DNA of 42,643 bases from an uncultured Acetatifactor sp. (GTDB lineage Bacteria; Bacillota; Clostridia; Lachnospirales; Lachnospiraceae): the NCBI GenBank assembly GCA_934394815.1, contig CAKRRD010000024.1, positions 1-42,643 on the forward strand, in the 5' to 3' direction. This document shows, one piece after another, positions 27,625 through 36,150 of the stretch. The translations under genes and the position numbers were made by a program. Position 1 is the stretch's first letter, and each line of letters begins with the position of its first letter. The notes beneath the pieces were generated by a model. The model was not told the origin of the DNA and ran no database searches. It was given only the letters and a program-made list of their open reading frames with translations.

Positions 27625-28417
27625 GCCGTTCCTCCCGGGTTTCCTCTGTCTGTGGGGCACTGCTTTTTGCCTTGCGGAATTCCGTGGAAAAATCCGCTGC
27701 ATACAATCTCGACTTCTGATAATTGCCATGAGTGATGACATCTCCCACCAGTACCAGTGCTGTCCTGGTGATGCCGTGCTCTTCCGCCACCTGTGCCAGG
27801 GTCTCCACCGTGCAGATATAAGCCTCTTCCTCCGGCCAGGTTGCCTTGTAGACAAGGGCAGCCGGACTGTCCGGCGCATATCCGCCTGCCCTCAGTCTGC
27901 GGCTGAGTTCCCGCAACATCCCGGTACTTAAGTAAATGGCCATGGATGCCTGATGGGCGGCCAGACTTTCCATGCTTTCCTTTTCCGGCACTCCGGTTCT
28001 CCCCTCCATACGGGTGATGATCAGGGTCTGGGAGACACCGGGCAGGGTATATTCCAGATTCAGGGAAGCCGCCGCGCCGAAGCATGCACTGACTCCCGGA
28101 CAGCTCTCGTAAGGGATATGCAAAACATCCAGGGCATCCATCTGCTCCCGCACTGCGCCGTAGATGCTGGGTTCTCCGGTGTGCAGGCGCACCAGCATTT
28201 TCCCCTGTGCCTGTGCCTCCCGCATGATCTGCAGCACTTCCTCCAACGTCAGCTTTGCACTGTTATGGATCTCACAGTCTGTTTTTGCATATTGCAGCAG
28301 CTCCGGATTCACCAGCGATCCCGCATAGATGATGACATCCGCCTGTTGCAGCAAATGCATCCCCCGCACCGTGATCAGATCTGCCGCTCCGCTTCCTGCG
28401 CCAACAAAGTAAACCAT
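27614..28417 (-). CDS. cbiF: Cobalt-precorrin-4 C11-methyltransferase
   Basis: A 267-residue tetrapyrrole methylase of the CbiF/CobM type. VYFVGAGSGAADLITVRG at the N-terminus, IIYAGSLVNPELL, RLHTGEPSIYGAVREQM and GVSACFGAAASLNLEYTLPG are hallmark blocks. It methylates C11 of cobalt-precorrin-4. AAGGAGG lies 7 bases before the ATG, which sits 43 bases inside the cbiD 3' end. The extreme C-terminus is charged (REERRED). Confidence 0.95.
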   Translation of the reverse strand: MVYFVGAGSGAADLITVRGMHLLQQADVIIYAGSLVNPELLQYAKTDCEIHNSAKLTLEEVLQIMREAQAQGKMLVRLHTGEPSIYGAVREQMDALDVLHIPYESCPGVSACFGAAASLNLEYTLPGVSQTLIITRMEGRTGVPEKESMESLAAHQASMAIYLSTGMLRELSRRLRAGGYAPDSPAALVYKATWPEEEAYICTVETLAQVAEEHGITRTALVLVGDVITHGNYQKSRLYAADFSTEFRKAKSSAPQTEETREERRED

Positions 28418-29586
28418 TCCTCCGCCTCCTTACTCTTAGCCAATGCTCCAAAATCATTGGCATACATAATACATCCGATTGCAAGCTTCCCCTGCGCCCG
28501 TTTCTCCAGATAAAATAAAATGCGCTCCATGGCATAGTCCATGACTTCCTGCCGTCTGCCGCATTCCTCCAGGATCCGCACCGCTTCCTCCGTAGTGACA
28601 CAGGACAGGATCCGCACCGCTTCCTCCGAGGCCACGCCACACTTTACGGCAAATGCAGTCAGCAGTTCCATCCGGCAGTCCCCCTCTCTGGAATGGGTAT
28701 TCATGATGCCGCCCGCCACCTTGATCAGTTTCCCGATATGTCCCGCCAGAAGCAGCCGTTTAAAACCCTCTTCCACCGCCATGTCAATGGTCAGTCCGAT
28801 AAAATTGCTGCATTTTACACTTTTGTCCAGATCATAGTGATAGGTATTTTTCAGAAAATCCAGTCCGTAATTGCCCGGAGAGATCACTACGTCTTCTCTC
28901 CCCAATGCCCGGTGCTGTCGCAGTTCCACACGAATCGTATCCAGAATGGCCTGCGTACTCATGGGCTCCACAACACCGCTGGTGCCGAGGATCGAGATTC
29001 CGCCCACAATACCAAGTCTCGGATTAAACGTCCTCTCCGCCAGACGTTCGCCCTCCGGCACAGAGATCTCCACCGACAGGGTTCCCCGGTAGTCCAGCAC
29101 CTGACATACCTGTAATACTTCCCGCTCGATCATCTCTCTGGGGACGTGATTGATGGCTGCATTCCCCACGGGCTGGTCCAGCCCCGGCTTCGTCACCCGC
29201 CCGACACCGGGGCCACCATCGATCACGACCTGTGCATGTTCCCATTCCTGCCCGGTTCCGGTCTTCCAGGCGGGGGCTTCTCCGGTTTCTTCTTTGCCTT
29301 CTCTTCCGGGTTCTTCTTGAGCTTCCCCGCCAGCTTCCTGCGGCAAGGAAACCTTCGCGCAGATCAAAGCCCCGGTGGTAATATCGGGATCGTCCCCGCC
29401 GTCCTTTTCCACAGCGCAGCTGACCTCCCGCTCCTTCCGGCAGATCTTGAGGATCTGTGCCGTATAGGAGATGCCTTTGGGGGTCTCTATGGTGATTTCC
29501 GTTTTCTCCCTGCCGGTCAGCAGCATACAGGCGGCCGCCTTGGCCGCTGCCGCCGCACAGCTTCCCGTGGTAAATCCGTACCGCAT
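28375..29586 (-). CDS. cbiD: Cobalt-precorrin-5B C1-methyltransferase
   Basis: A 403-residue enzyme unique to the anaerobic pathway. MRYGFTTGSCAAAAAKAA, PGVGRVTKPGL, GTLSVEISVPEGERLAERTFNPRLG split across the middle, GISILGTSGVVEPMS and SPGNYG are family-typical. It carries a Glu/Gly-rich insert of about 35 residues (EEPGREGKEETGEAPAW) not expected in the family core, and a 12-residue near-duplication (EEAVRIL twice) at about residues 320-338. AAAGG lies 8 bases before the ATG. cbiC ends 5 bases upstream. Confidence 0.94.
   Translation of the reverse strand: MRYGFTTGSCAAAAAKAAACMLLTGREKTEITIETPKGISYTAQILKICRKEREVSCAVEKDGGDDPDITTGALICAKVSLPQEAGGEAQEEPGREGKEETGEAPAWKTGTGQEWEHAQVVIDGGPGVGRVTKPGLDQPVGNAAINHVPREMIEREVLQVCQVLDYRGTLSVEISVPEGERLAERTFNPRLGIVGGISILGTSGVVEPMSTQAILDTIRVELRQHRALGREDVVISPGNYGLDFLKNTYHYDLDKSVKCSNFIGLTIDMAVEEGFKRLLLAGHIGKLIKVAGGIMNTHSREGDCRMELLTAFAVKCGVASEEAVRILSCVTTEEAVRILEECGRRQEVMDYAMERILFYLEKRAQGKLAIGCIMYANDFGALAKSKEAEEWFTLLAQEAERQI
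28571..28628. repeat. In-frame 36-bp tandem near-duplication inside cbiD
   Basis: The plus-strand block AGGATCCGCACCGCTTCCTC occurs at 28571 and again at 28607, exactly 36 bases apart, giving EEAVRILSCVTT followed by EEAVRILEECGR. The identity over 22 bases suggests a recent slippage duplication that kept the frame. Confidence 0.7.
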
Positions 29587-29591
29587 ACTCT

Positions 29592-30239
29592 CTACCTTTC
29601 TTTTCTCAGTTCATACAGCAGGGCATTGCAGATGGCCGCCGCCACGTTGCTGCCGCCCTTTCTTCCGCGGTTGATGATACAGGGCACATCGGTCTCCAGA
29701 ATCAGTTCCTTAGCGGCTTCCACGTTCACGAATCCCACCGGAACTCCGATGACAAATGCCGGGCGCCATTCGCTTCGCTGCATCATCTCATAGATCTGTA
29801 TCAACGCCGTAGGTGCGTTTCCCACAGCGAAGATCACCGGCTTTTCCCGTCTTGAAGCAAGCTCCATGCTGATGGCTGCCCGGGTGGTCTTCCGCTCCTT
29901 TGCCATGGCCGCCACCTCTGCATCCGCCATGTAGCAGTGAGCCTCCCCGCCAAAAGAAGCCAGTACCTTCTTATTGATCCCGGCCAACGCCATATTGGTA
30001 TCCGTCACGATATCTGCACCGTTTTTTATCAGGTTTTTGGCAATCTTCACCGCGTTTTCGGAATAGGTCATCGTCTCCGCATAGTCAAAATCCGCACTGG
30101 TATGAATCACCCTGCGGGTAATGGGATCCTGCTCCGCAGGCAGAGCGATACCCCGCTCTGTCAGTTCTGCGGCAATGATCTCAAAGCTGCGCTTCTCGAT
30201 TTCCTCCGGCAATACATATTCGATGTTCTTTTTTTCCAT
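29592..30239 (-). CDS. cbiC: Cobalt-precorrin-8 methylmutase
   Basis: A 215-residue enzyme moving the C11 methyl to C12 to form cobyrinate. The catalytic His46 sits in RRVIHTSADFDYAE, and NGADIVTDTNMALAGI, IFAVGNAPTAL, VIGVPVGFVNVEAAKE and NRGRKGGSNVAAAICNAL are family-typical. GGGGGAAAGG lies near the ATG. It has an 89-base gap to cobD upstream containing an inverted repeat. Confidence 0.95.
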   Translation of the reverse strand: MEKKNIEYVLPEEIEKRSFEIIAAELTERGIALPAEQDPITRRVIHTSADFDYAETMTYSENAVKIAKNLIKNGADIVTDTNMALAGINKKVLASFGGEAHCYMADAEVAAMAKERKTTRAAISMELASRREKPVIFAVGNAPTALIQIYEMMQRSEWRPAFVIGVPVGFVNVEAAKELILETDVPCIINRGRKGGSNVAAAICNALLYELRKER

Positions 30240-30287
30240 AAATCCTTTCCCCCGAAATTCATCTTCCGTTATCCGGCTGCTCCTGAT

Positions 30288-30326
30288 TTACCGCCTGGCT
30301 GAGAAAACGAACTCCTCTGGCGGTAA
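30288..30326 (-). other. Inverted repeat in the cobD-cbiC gap
   Basis: TTACCGCC and GGCGGTAA form a perfect 8-bp inverted repeat with a 23-base loop, beginning just after the cobD stop. No T-run follows on the minus strand, so it may be a processing or stability element rather than a terminator. Confidence 0.35.
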
Positions 30327-30328
30327 TG

Positions 30329-31384
30329 TTACGCAAGCTCCTGTAACAACACTTCATTCTCTTCATGTTTCTTCACCGCGATCCGGTAATAGCCTGCTCC
30401 CAGTCCCCGAAAATTCTCACAGTTGCGGATCAGTATGCCTTTTTCCAGCAGCCTGTCGCAGATCGGCCGTGTGGTGTACAACAGCAGGAAATCCGCCTCT
30501 CCGGACACCACCCGGATGCCCAGTTTTTCCAGGCCTTCCCGTAAATACGTTCTCTCGGTTTTCACATAGTCCACAGTGTCCCGCAGATATTCTTCCGCCT
30601 GCTCCGCACAGGCAATGCCCGCTCTCTGGGCAAATGCCGACAGATTCCATTCCGGCAGCTGTCTGCGGATTTTCTCCCGAAGCTCTGCATTGCTGCATAC
30701 CAGATATCCCAGCCGCACTCCTGGCATGGCGAAGCTTTTCGTAAAAGCCCGCACCAGAAGCAGATTCTCATACTGTCCGATCTTTCCAAGCAGGGACTTT
30801 GGCTGTTCCCTGTCTGTCTCACAGAATTCGATAAAACATTCATCCAGCACTACGGTAATTCCCCGCTTCCTGCAATGCTCCAGCAGCTGCTGCAGATATT
30901 CCGCATTCATCAGCTGCCCTGTAGGATTGTTGGGATTCGCCAGAAATAACAGATCCGTGTCCGCTGTCAATGCCTGCAGAAGCTCCTGCCCCGGACGGAA
31001 TCCGGCCCCTTCCGGCAGGTATACATATTTTATATGACTGCCTGCCGCCTCCGCCGCATACTCATATCCGTAAAAAGACGGCACCGGGATCACGATATTC
31101 CGTGGCTTAAGCCCATGTACGGCCGCCAGGAAAATTTCTGACGCCCCGTTGCCAAACAGCAGACACTCCTTCGGAATTTCCCTTCCGCATTCTCCGGACA
31201 GCATCCGGCTCACAGCTTCCGTCAGCGCTCCCGCTGTAATGTCCGGATATTCTCCCACATGCCGCACCGCTTCCCGGAGTGCCTGCGCCGCCGCATCCGG
31301 CATTCCTAAAGGATTGCCGTTCACCGAAAAGTCCAACCGTATCTTTCTGCTGTATATATCTCCGCCATGTATGTTCTGCTGCAT
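30329..31384 (-). CDS. cobD: Threonine-phosphate decarboxylase (PLP, CobD)
   Basis: A 351-residue fold-type I aminotransferase-like enzyme making (R)-1-amino-2-propanol O-2-phosphate for the nucleotide loop. HGGDIYS with LDFSVNGNPLG at the N-terminus, LLFGNGASE, FLANPNNPTGQL, VVLDECFIEF and the PLP lysine in RAFTKSFAMPGVRLGY are visible. HisC is the nearest other family; the IHGG/DFS N-terminus and locus favour CobD. The start is the ATG at 31384 with AAAGGAAGG upstream. The frame stays open about 58 codons further, overlapping the cbiB end, with a repetitive SADAEVP/SDAKVP stretch and no good ribosome site. Confidence 0.93.
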   Translation of the reverse strand: MQQNIHGGDIYSRKIRLDFSVNGNPLGMPDAAAQALREAVRHVGEYPDITAGALTEAVSRMLSGECGREIPKECLLFGNGASEIFLAAVHGLKPRNIVIPVPSFYGYEYAAEAAGSHIKYVYLPEGAGFRPGQELLQALTADTDLLFLANPNNPTGQLMNAEYLQQLLEHCRKRGITVVLDECFIEFCETDREQPKSLLGKIGQYENLLLVRAFTKSFAMPGVRLGYLVCSNAELREKIRRQLPEWNLSAFAQRAGIACAEQAEEYLRDTVDYVKTERTYLREGLEKLGIRVVSGEADFLLLYTTRPICDRLLEKGILIRNCENFRGLGAGYYRIAVKKHEENEVLLQELA

Positions 31385-31512
31385 TTTCCTTCCTTTCCGG
31401 TTCCTGCTGCCAGAGGACTCTTTCGTATCCGGTACTTTTGCATCTGACATTTTATCGCATGGCACCTCCGCATCTGCGCTTTTCACAAAGTGCCTCATCA
31501 CAGGCCGCCGTG

Positions 31513-32508
31513 TTATAACCATCCACAGCCAGCCACTGCCATCAGTATCCCCAGACACAGAATCTCACAGATCCATGCCGTCCGGTTCATCAGCCGGTTC
31601 GTCCTGCGGATATCCTCTGCTTCCACAGCCCTTGTGGAATCCCCTATATAGGGCTTTTTCACGACCTTGCCAAAGTAACTGGCATCTCCCGCCAGTTGGA
31701 TTCCCAGTGCCCCCGCGCACACGGATTCCGTCTGGGCAGAATTGGGGCTGGCGTGATTTCTGTTATCTCTGCGCCAGATCCGCCATGCCTGCTTTCCACT
31801 GTAATTTTTCCCACTTACGAAAGCTGTCCCGATCATGAGCAGGGCACTGACCCTCGCCGGGAGGAAATTTACCACATCATCCAGCTTTGCTGCCGCTCTG
31901 CCGAAGTACAGATACTTCTCATTCTTATATCCTACCATAGAATCCATGGTATTGACCGCCTTATATAAAAATCCCAGCACCGGACCTCCCAGTGCGGTGT
32001 ACAGCATGGGAGCGATCACACCGTCGGAAGTATTTTCCGCCACAGTCTCGACGGCTGCCTTTGCCACACCTTCCTCTGTCAGGCATTCCGTGTCCCTGCC
32101 TACGATCATGGATACTGCCTTTCTGGCTTCCTCCAGATTGCCGGCATTCAGCTGTTTCCACACTTTACTGCTCTCCACCTGAAGGCATCTGGCCGCCAGA
32201 ATCTGATAGGTCATGACTGCCTCTATGACCATTCCAAGGTTCGGATGCACAACGTAAGCACCAGATAAAATCAGTGCCGACACTATCCCCGTAAACAGCA
32301 GAACGACCACCACCAGAAGCTTCCCCTGTCTGCGTTCCGCCGCCTCTCGTCCGGTCGAATTTTCCTGTGGATTGCCGCTTCGCAGCACTTTTTCCGTCTT
32401 CGCTATGAGCCAGCCGATCCCCCGGATGGGATGGGGCAGAGAATAGGGATCCCCCAAAAGCTGATCCAGTAAAAATCCCGCGCCAAAAGCCAGGATATGA
32501 TATTTCAT
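31513..32508 (-). CDS. cbiB: Adenosylcobinamide-phosphate synthase
   Basis: A 331-residue membrane enzyme joining aminopropanol (phosphate) to adenosylcobyric acid. GFLLDQLLGDPYSLPHPIRGIGWLI is split across the N-terminus, then ENTSDGVIAPMLYTALGGP, NTMDSMVGYKNEKYLYFGRA and SPNSAQTESVCAGALG, all typical of CbiB. Hydrophobic segments occur near 68-95 and at the C-terminus. The start is the ATG at 32508, sharing a base with the upstream stop (TGATG), with AAGGAG 10 bases before it. An adjacent TTG is an alternative. Confidence 0.94.
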   Translation of the reverse strand: MKYHILAFGAGFLLDQLLGDPYSLPHPIRGIGWLIAKTEKVLRSGNPQENSTGREAAERRQGKLLVVVVLLFTGIVSALILSGAYVVHPNLGMVIEAVMTYQILAARCLQVESSKVWKQLNAGNLEEARKAVSMIVGRDTECLTEEGVAKAAVETVAENTSDGVIAPMLYTALGGPVLGFLYKAVNTMDSMVGYKNEKYLYFGRAAAKLDDVVNFLPARVSALLMIGTAFVSGKNYSGKQAWRIWRRDNRNHASPNSAQTESVCAGALGIQLAGDASYFGKVVKKPYIGDSTRAVEAEDIRRTNRLMNRTAWICEILCLGILMAVAGCGWL

Positions 32509-33296
32509 CAACTCGTTTCTCCTTCTGTAACTTCTGATGATCTAAGTTCCGACAATTTAAGTTCCGACAGCAGTCGAAATTCCTTCCACTTCGGGGCTCC
32601 TCCGTCTGCCGGGAATACCAGAATACCGCGGTAGCCCTGTCCGCATTTTACCTGATAGTCAAAATATTCTCCCCCGAGAAAATGACTGAGCAATGCCATG
32701 ATGATTCCACCGTGAACGACTGCGGATACGCTCCGGATTCCGGTGTTTCGTGACCCGATATCCCCGGCTTCGCTTTCACCACGTCGTATGGATTCCGGTT
32801 CTCTCTGCTCCATACCGCAATTGCATTGTTCGAATGCAGTATTTTCTTTCCATATCATTTTGATATGATGCAGCATGTTTTCATATCCGACAACACTTCT
32901 GCGGATAAATTCCTCCCGGCTCTCTCCCCCCGGAAACGGCAGTGTGCCACCGCTGTCGATCCACTTCTGATAGGCCGGATCCCCGGAAAGTTCTTTATAA
33001 TTATGTCCCTCGAATGCACCGAAGTCCATCTCCGTCCACTCCGGGATGCGGATTGGGATCTGCCCCGGATACAGGATCTGTGCTGTCTCCAGGCACCGCT
33101 TCATGGGACCGGAAAACAGAACGTCCGCACCGGGACAGATTTTGTCCGTCACCGCCTTTTCCAGCGTCCGGATTCCTTCCCGGCTTAAGGATTCATCTGT
33201 TTTTCCGAGATACCGTCCCTCTTTGTTGGAAATCGTCGCTCCGTGCCGGATCAGGGTGAGGTGGATCTCTATTTGATTTTCTGACCGATTCCGCAT
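32508..33296 (-). CDS. Histidine phosphatase, CobC-like (alpha-ribazole phosphatase candidate)
   Basis: A 262-residue histidine phosphatase with LTLIRHGAT (13-21), a second His in VVHGG, and the intermediate FSGPMKRCLETAQIL and EMDFGAFEGHNYKEL motifs. In this locus it most likely removes the 5'-phosphate of alpha-ribazole phosphate or adenosylcobalamin phosphate. It is longer than typical CobC (about 200) owing to a ~45-residue polar insert before the second His (CNCGMEQREPESIRRGE). It starts 28 bases inside the preceding gene's end, with only a weak ribosome site. A 15-base tandem repeat near the 3' end encodes LSELKLSEL. Confidence 0.85.
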   Translation of the reverse strand: MRNRSENQIEIHLTLIRHGATISNKEGRYLGKTDESLSREGIRTLEKAVTDKICPGADVLFSGPMKRCLETAQILYPGQIPIRIPEWTEMDFGAFEGHNYKELSGDPAYQKWIDSGGTLPFPGGESREEFIRRSVVGYENMLHHIKMIWKENTAFEQCNCGMEQREPESIRRGESEAGDIGSRNTGIRSVSAVVHGGIIMALLSHFLGGEYFDYQVKCGQGYRGILVFPADGGAPKWKEFRLLSELKLSELRSSEVTEGETS

Positions 33297-33598
33297 ACGA
33301 CTCTCACCACCTCATCTGCCTGCGCCGCCAGCCGCTCCAGTATTCTGCCGGTGCGCTCTCTGTAGTTCCTCTCCTCCGCTTCCATGGGGACGATGCCGTT
33401 GCCGATCTCATCACAGATCAGGATACAGTCCGGATGTTCTTTTATTATTTTGTTCATTTCGTCTTCCGGGTTTTTCCCTTGTTGTAACTGTTCTTTAATG
33501 AAAAGGTGCAGATGATTCACAATATACTCCTGTTCACTGTAATGCTGCTCCACATAATGCAATTTTCCCTGGGCGAATCCGCCAATAATCAATATCAT
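33269..33598 (-). CDS. Short CobU-like protein with altered P-loop
   Basis: A 109-residue paralogue of CobU. The N-terminus MILIIGGFAQGKLHYVE aligns with the CobU P-loop GGSGSGKSAYAE but has lost the central Ser/Gly and the terminal Ser, keeping the Lys. The C-terminal half (CDEIGNGIVPMEAEER, RILERLAAQADEVVRVVCGI) matches CobU's end (NEVGMGIVP type, RINERLAAEADEVVEVTAGI in the full gene). The middle with the guanylylated His region is absent. It could be a degenerate kinase, a regulatory partner or a pseudo-enzyme. The ATG at 33598 has GGGAG 6 bases upstream and the gene is translationally embedded between cobS and the phosphatase. Confidence 0.8.
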   Translation of the reverse strand: MILIIGGFAQGKLHYVEQHYSEQEYIVNHLHLFIKEQLQQGKNPEDEMNKIIKEHPDCILICDEIGNGIVPMEAEERNYRERTGRILERLAAQADEVVRVVCGIGQKIK

Positions 33599-33651
33599 CC
33601 AAATCTCCCATTCCAAATGCGCTTCTGCTCCATTATATCCGAAAACACCTT

Positions 33652-34425
33652 TTATACCGCCAATATCAGACGTTCCGCGATTGCTGCCACAACCACCACG
33701 CATCCTTCGCACAGTGTCACAAAATATCCCGCGGTATCTCCGGTGATGCCGCCAAACTCTTTTTTACTGCGCCAGTAATAATACGCAAAGGTAAGCAGAG
33801 CTGCCACGGCAGCAATTCCTCCCATCACCAAAGATGTCCACAGCATAAATCCGATACACAAAATTCCCTGACCGTACAAAGCCATTCTTACCACTCTCTT
33901 GTGTGCCTTATCCGCAAACAGATACAGCGTCCCCTCCTGCTTTGCCGGAGGAAAACTCACCACCGCAATGCCGCTCAACACTCTGGACAGAAAGCATCCG
34001 GCTCCCGCCACCGTAAGTGTGGACGAGGCCTTGATCTCCGAAAATCCGCCCACAAAGATCAATCCGTACAACGCAAGCATGATCACCGCAAAGGCCCCGA
34101 TATGAGAATCCTTCAAAATCTCCAGTTTCCCTTCTCTCGGCTGATAGGAATGCAGCGCATCACAGGTATCCAGGAAGCCGTCCACATGAAATCCTCCGGT
34201 AACCAGAAGCGGTATCGCCGTTCCCACCGCTGCATAACACAAAAATCCTACCGTAAAGCGGTCACAGAACCATTTCCACAGATACCAAAGGATGCCGATC
34301 ACCGCCCCCACCCAGGGGAAAAAGCAAAGGGCATACCGCATGTCCTCATCCTTCCACTCAAACTGCGGCATTGGGATCCTGGAATACATGGAAAACGCTA
34401 TGAAAAATGATTTGATAATACGCAT
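33652..34425 (-). CDS. cobS: Adenosylcobinamide-GDP ribazoletransferase
   Basis: A 257-residue polytopic membrane enzyme that joins alpha-ribazole (phosphate) to adenosylcobinamide-GDP. FSMYSRIPMP near the N-terminus, TGGFHVDGFLDTCDALHSYQPREGKLEILKDSHIGAFA (split, residues ~75-110) with the metal-binding Asp-rich motif, and GGITGDTAGYFVTLCEG near the C-terminus are characteristic. AAAGGA lies 7 bases before the ATG at 34425. An upstream GTG at 34506 overlapping the cobU stop is possible but has no ribosome site. Confidence 0.94.
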   Translation of the reverse strand: MRIIKSFFIAFSMYSRIPMPQFEWKDEDMRYALCFFPWVGAVIGILWYLWKWFCDRFTVGFLCYAAVGTAIPLLVTGGFHVDGFLDTCDALHSYQPREGKLEILKDSHIGAFAVIMLALYGLIFVGGFSEIKASSTLTVAGAGCFLSRVLSGIAVVSFPPAKQEGTLYLFADKAHKRVVRMALYGQGILCIGFMLWTSLVMGGIAAVAALLTFAYYYWRSKKEFGGITGDTAGYFVTLCEGCVVVVAAIAERLILAV

Positions 34426-34502
34426 GCCTGTTTCCTTTCTATGTTGAACTGTGCCGATCTGTGCTGACTCTCCTGCCGGTTCCACGCTTTTTTCCATGAG
34501 GA

Positions 34503-35033
34503 TCACGGCTTGAGCCGCTGCGGGATTCCCGCGGTGACTTCTACGACCTCGTCCGCCTCCGCAGCCAGCCTCTCGTTAATTCTGCCCAGAGCCTCGATGT
34601 ATTCCATGGTGGCACTGTCATAGACGATCCCGTCCTCAAATACATTATTGGTCACGATAACCAGCGGATCCATCTGTTTTCTTAAGACATCCACACCACG
34701 CAGAATTTTTTCGATCACCGTCTGCCGGTCCATGGGTTGCTCTCCGGAAAACATTTCGTTGGCTGTCAGATTCGACATACACTCCAACAATGCGGCTCCC
34801 CCCGGTTCCATTTGTGTAACTGCCTGCTCCAGTGCCGTGGGCTGTTCCATGGTAGTGAAGCCTTTTCCCTGCCGCAGTCTGTGATGTCTGTCAACTTTTG
34901 CCTGCATCTCAGCATCCCAGACCTGCATGGTGGCAATATAATATTTTTTCTTATCCGCAGCCATCCGCAGCAGATAATCTTCCGCATAAGCGGATTTCCC
35001 GCTGCCGCTGCCCCCCAGGATCAATGTCACCAT
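34503..35033 (-). CDS. cobU: Adenosylcobinamide kinase / adenosylcobinamide-phosphate guanylyltransferase
   Basis: A 176-residue bifunctional enzyme phosphorylating and guanylylating adenosylcobinamide. It has an intact P-loop GGSGSGKS (7-14), ATMQVWDAEM, the guanylylated-His region VDRHHRLRQ (His50/51), LECMSNLTANEMF, VTNNVFEDGIV and the C-terminal RINERLAAEADEVVEVTAGIP. Family length is about 180. It lies just after cobT (26-base gap). It differs from the shorter paralogue two genes downstream, which lacks the middle region. Confidence 0.95.
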   Translation of the reverse strand: MVTLILGGSGSGKSAYAEDYLLRMAADKKKYYIATMQVWDAEMQAKVDRHHRLRQGKGFTTMEQPTALEQAVTQMEPGGAALLECMSNLTANEMFSGEQPMDRQTVIEKILRGVDVLRKQMDPLVIVTNNVFEDGIVYDSATMEYIEALGRINERLAAEADEVVEVTAGIPQRLKP

Positions 35034-35058
35034 ATTGCTTCTCCGTTCTTCCCGTCGT

Positions 35059-36150
35059 TCAGCCGCGCCTATATTGCTCTACTTCAATTTCCGAAAAAGT
35101 AGCGCTCTGTCCATAGATGCTCATTGCCATGTCCAGCAGTGAAAACATCATGACCGCTCCGGTGCCTTCTCCCAGTGCCATTCCCCCATGGATCACCGGG
35201 GTCAAACGAAGTTCGTGTGCCAGTTTCGCTGCCGCCGGTTCCTTTCCCAGATGGGAGGGGATCAGATATTCCCTCACACCGGGAAATAACCGCTCCGCCA
35301 CCAGTGCCGCCGCCATGCTGATCACCCCATCCAACACGATGGGTATCTGCCACATGGCTCCGCCGATACACATGCCGGTCAGTCCGGCAATGTCCAATCC
35401 CCCGACCGTCTGCAATACCGTAAATGCATCCGCATGCCACAGATTATAGGTTTCCAGTGCGGTGCGGACGGCCTGCTGCTTCCGCGTCAGTCCCTGATCT
35501 GTCAATCCCGCGCCTCTGCCGGTGACTTCCTCTGCCTCACACTGCAAAAGAGCGGCTGTCACCGCACTGCTGGTGGTAGTGTTGCCGATTCCCATTTCCC
35601 CGGTGGCCAGGATCCGGTATCCCTTCTCCTTACAATCACGAACCAGTTCGATCCCGGTGGCTATAGCCCCCACCGTCTCTTCCTCCGTCATGGCCGGTTC
35701 TTTTAAGAAATTCCGGGTACCGGGACGCACCTTGCAGTCCAGCACACCGGGAATGGCTTCCTCACTGTTTATCCCGATATCCACCGGAATCGTCTCCGCA
35801 CCGATGCTCTGTGCCATCCTGCAGACAGAGGAACCTTTTCTCGCCATGGACTTTGCCACCGCCAACGTGACCTCCTGCCCGGTCTGACTCACGCCCTCTT
35901 CCACGATCCCGTTGTCCGCGCAAAAGATCAGCACCCCTTTTTTCCCAAGGTCGATCTGCTCCGTTCCCAAAATGGCTCCAATCTGTGCCGTGATGGTTTC
36001 AAAACAGCCCATGCCGTCCAACGGTTTTGCCAGCATGTCCCAGTGCTTTTTCACAAGGCTTCCCACCGCTTCGTCCGGCGTCGTGATCCGGATCTGTGCC
36101 AGTTCCCGTCTGGTGTATTTATGAAATATGGGCTTCTCTGAGCATTCCAT
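35059..36150 (-). CDS. cobT: Nicotinate-nucleotide-dimethylbenzimidazole phosphoribosyltransferase
   Basis: A 363-residue enzyme making the alpha-ribazole phosphate from a benzimidazole base. [65 protein letters not shown] and [17 protein letters not shown] with the catalytic Glu are visible. The start is the ATG at 36150 with GGAGG 6 bases upstream. It begins 32 bases inside cobQ's end. Longer upstream reading (30 codons) is cobQ in another frame. Its presence implies use of a benzimidazole or related base, though none of the base-synthesis genes are here. Confidence 0.95.
   Translation of the reverse strand: MECSEKPIFHKYTRRELAQIRITTPDEAVGSLVKKHWDMLAKPLDGMGCFETITAQIGAILGTEQIDLGKKGVLIFCADNGIVEEGVSQTGQEVTLAVAKSMARKGSSVCRMAQSIGAETIPVDIGINSEEAIPGVLDCKVRPGTRNFLKEPAMTEEETVGAIATGIELVRDCKEKGYRILATGEMGIGNTTTSSAVTAALLQCEAEEVTGRGAGLTDQGLTRKQQAVRTALETYNLWHADAFTVLQTVGGLDIAGLTGMCIGGAMWQIPIVLDGVISMAAALVAERLFPGVREYLIPSHLGKEPAAAKLAHELRLTPVIHGGMALGEGTGAVMMFSLLDMAMSIYGQSATFSEIEVEQYRRG

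Noticed and set aside
27625..27879. N-terminal extension of cbiG
   Set aside because: The stretch has Arg/Trp-rich composition typical of an out-of-frame reading of cbiF. The GTG at 27624 has a strong ribosome site and family-like N-terminus.
26762..27931. 389-codon plus-strand open frame opposite cbiG and cbiF
   Set aside because: It is Ser/Ala-rich low-complexity translation typical of an antisense shadow. Both minus-strand genes are well identified.
31385..31558. Extended N-terminus of cobD into the cbiB end
   Set aside because: No ribosome site supports the extension, and the 351-residue form matches the family length. The repetitive SADAEVP/SDAKVP stretch is curious but unsupported.
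34426..34506. GTG start for cobS overlapping the cobU stop
   Set aside because: It has no ribosome site and adds 27 residues foreign to CobS. The ATG at 34425 has AAAGGA at good spacing. It cannot be fully excluded.
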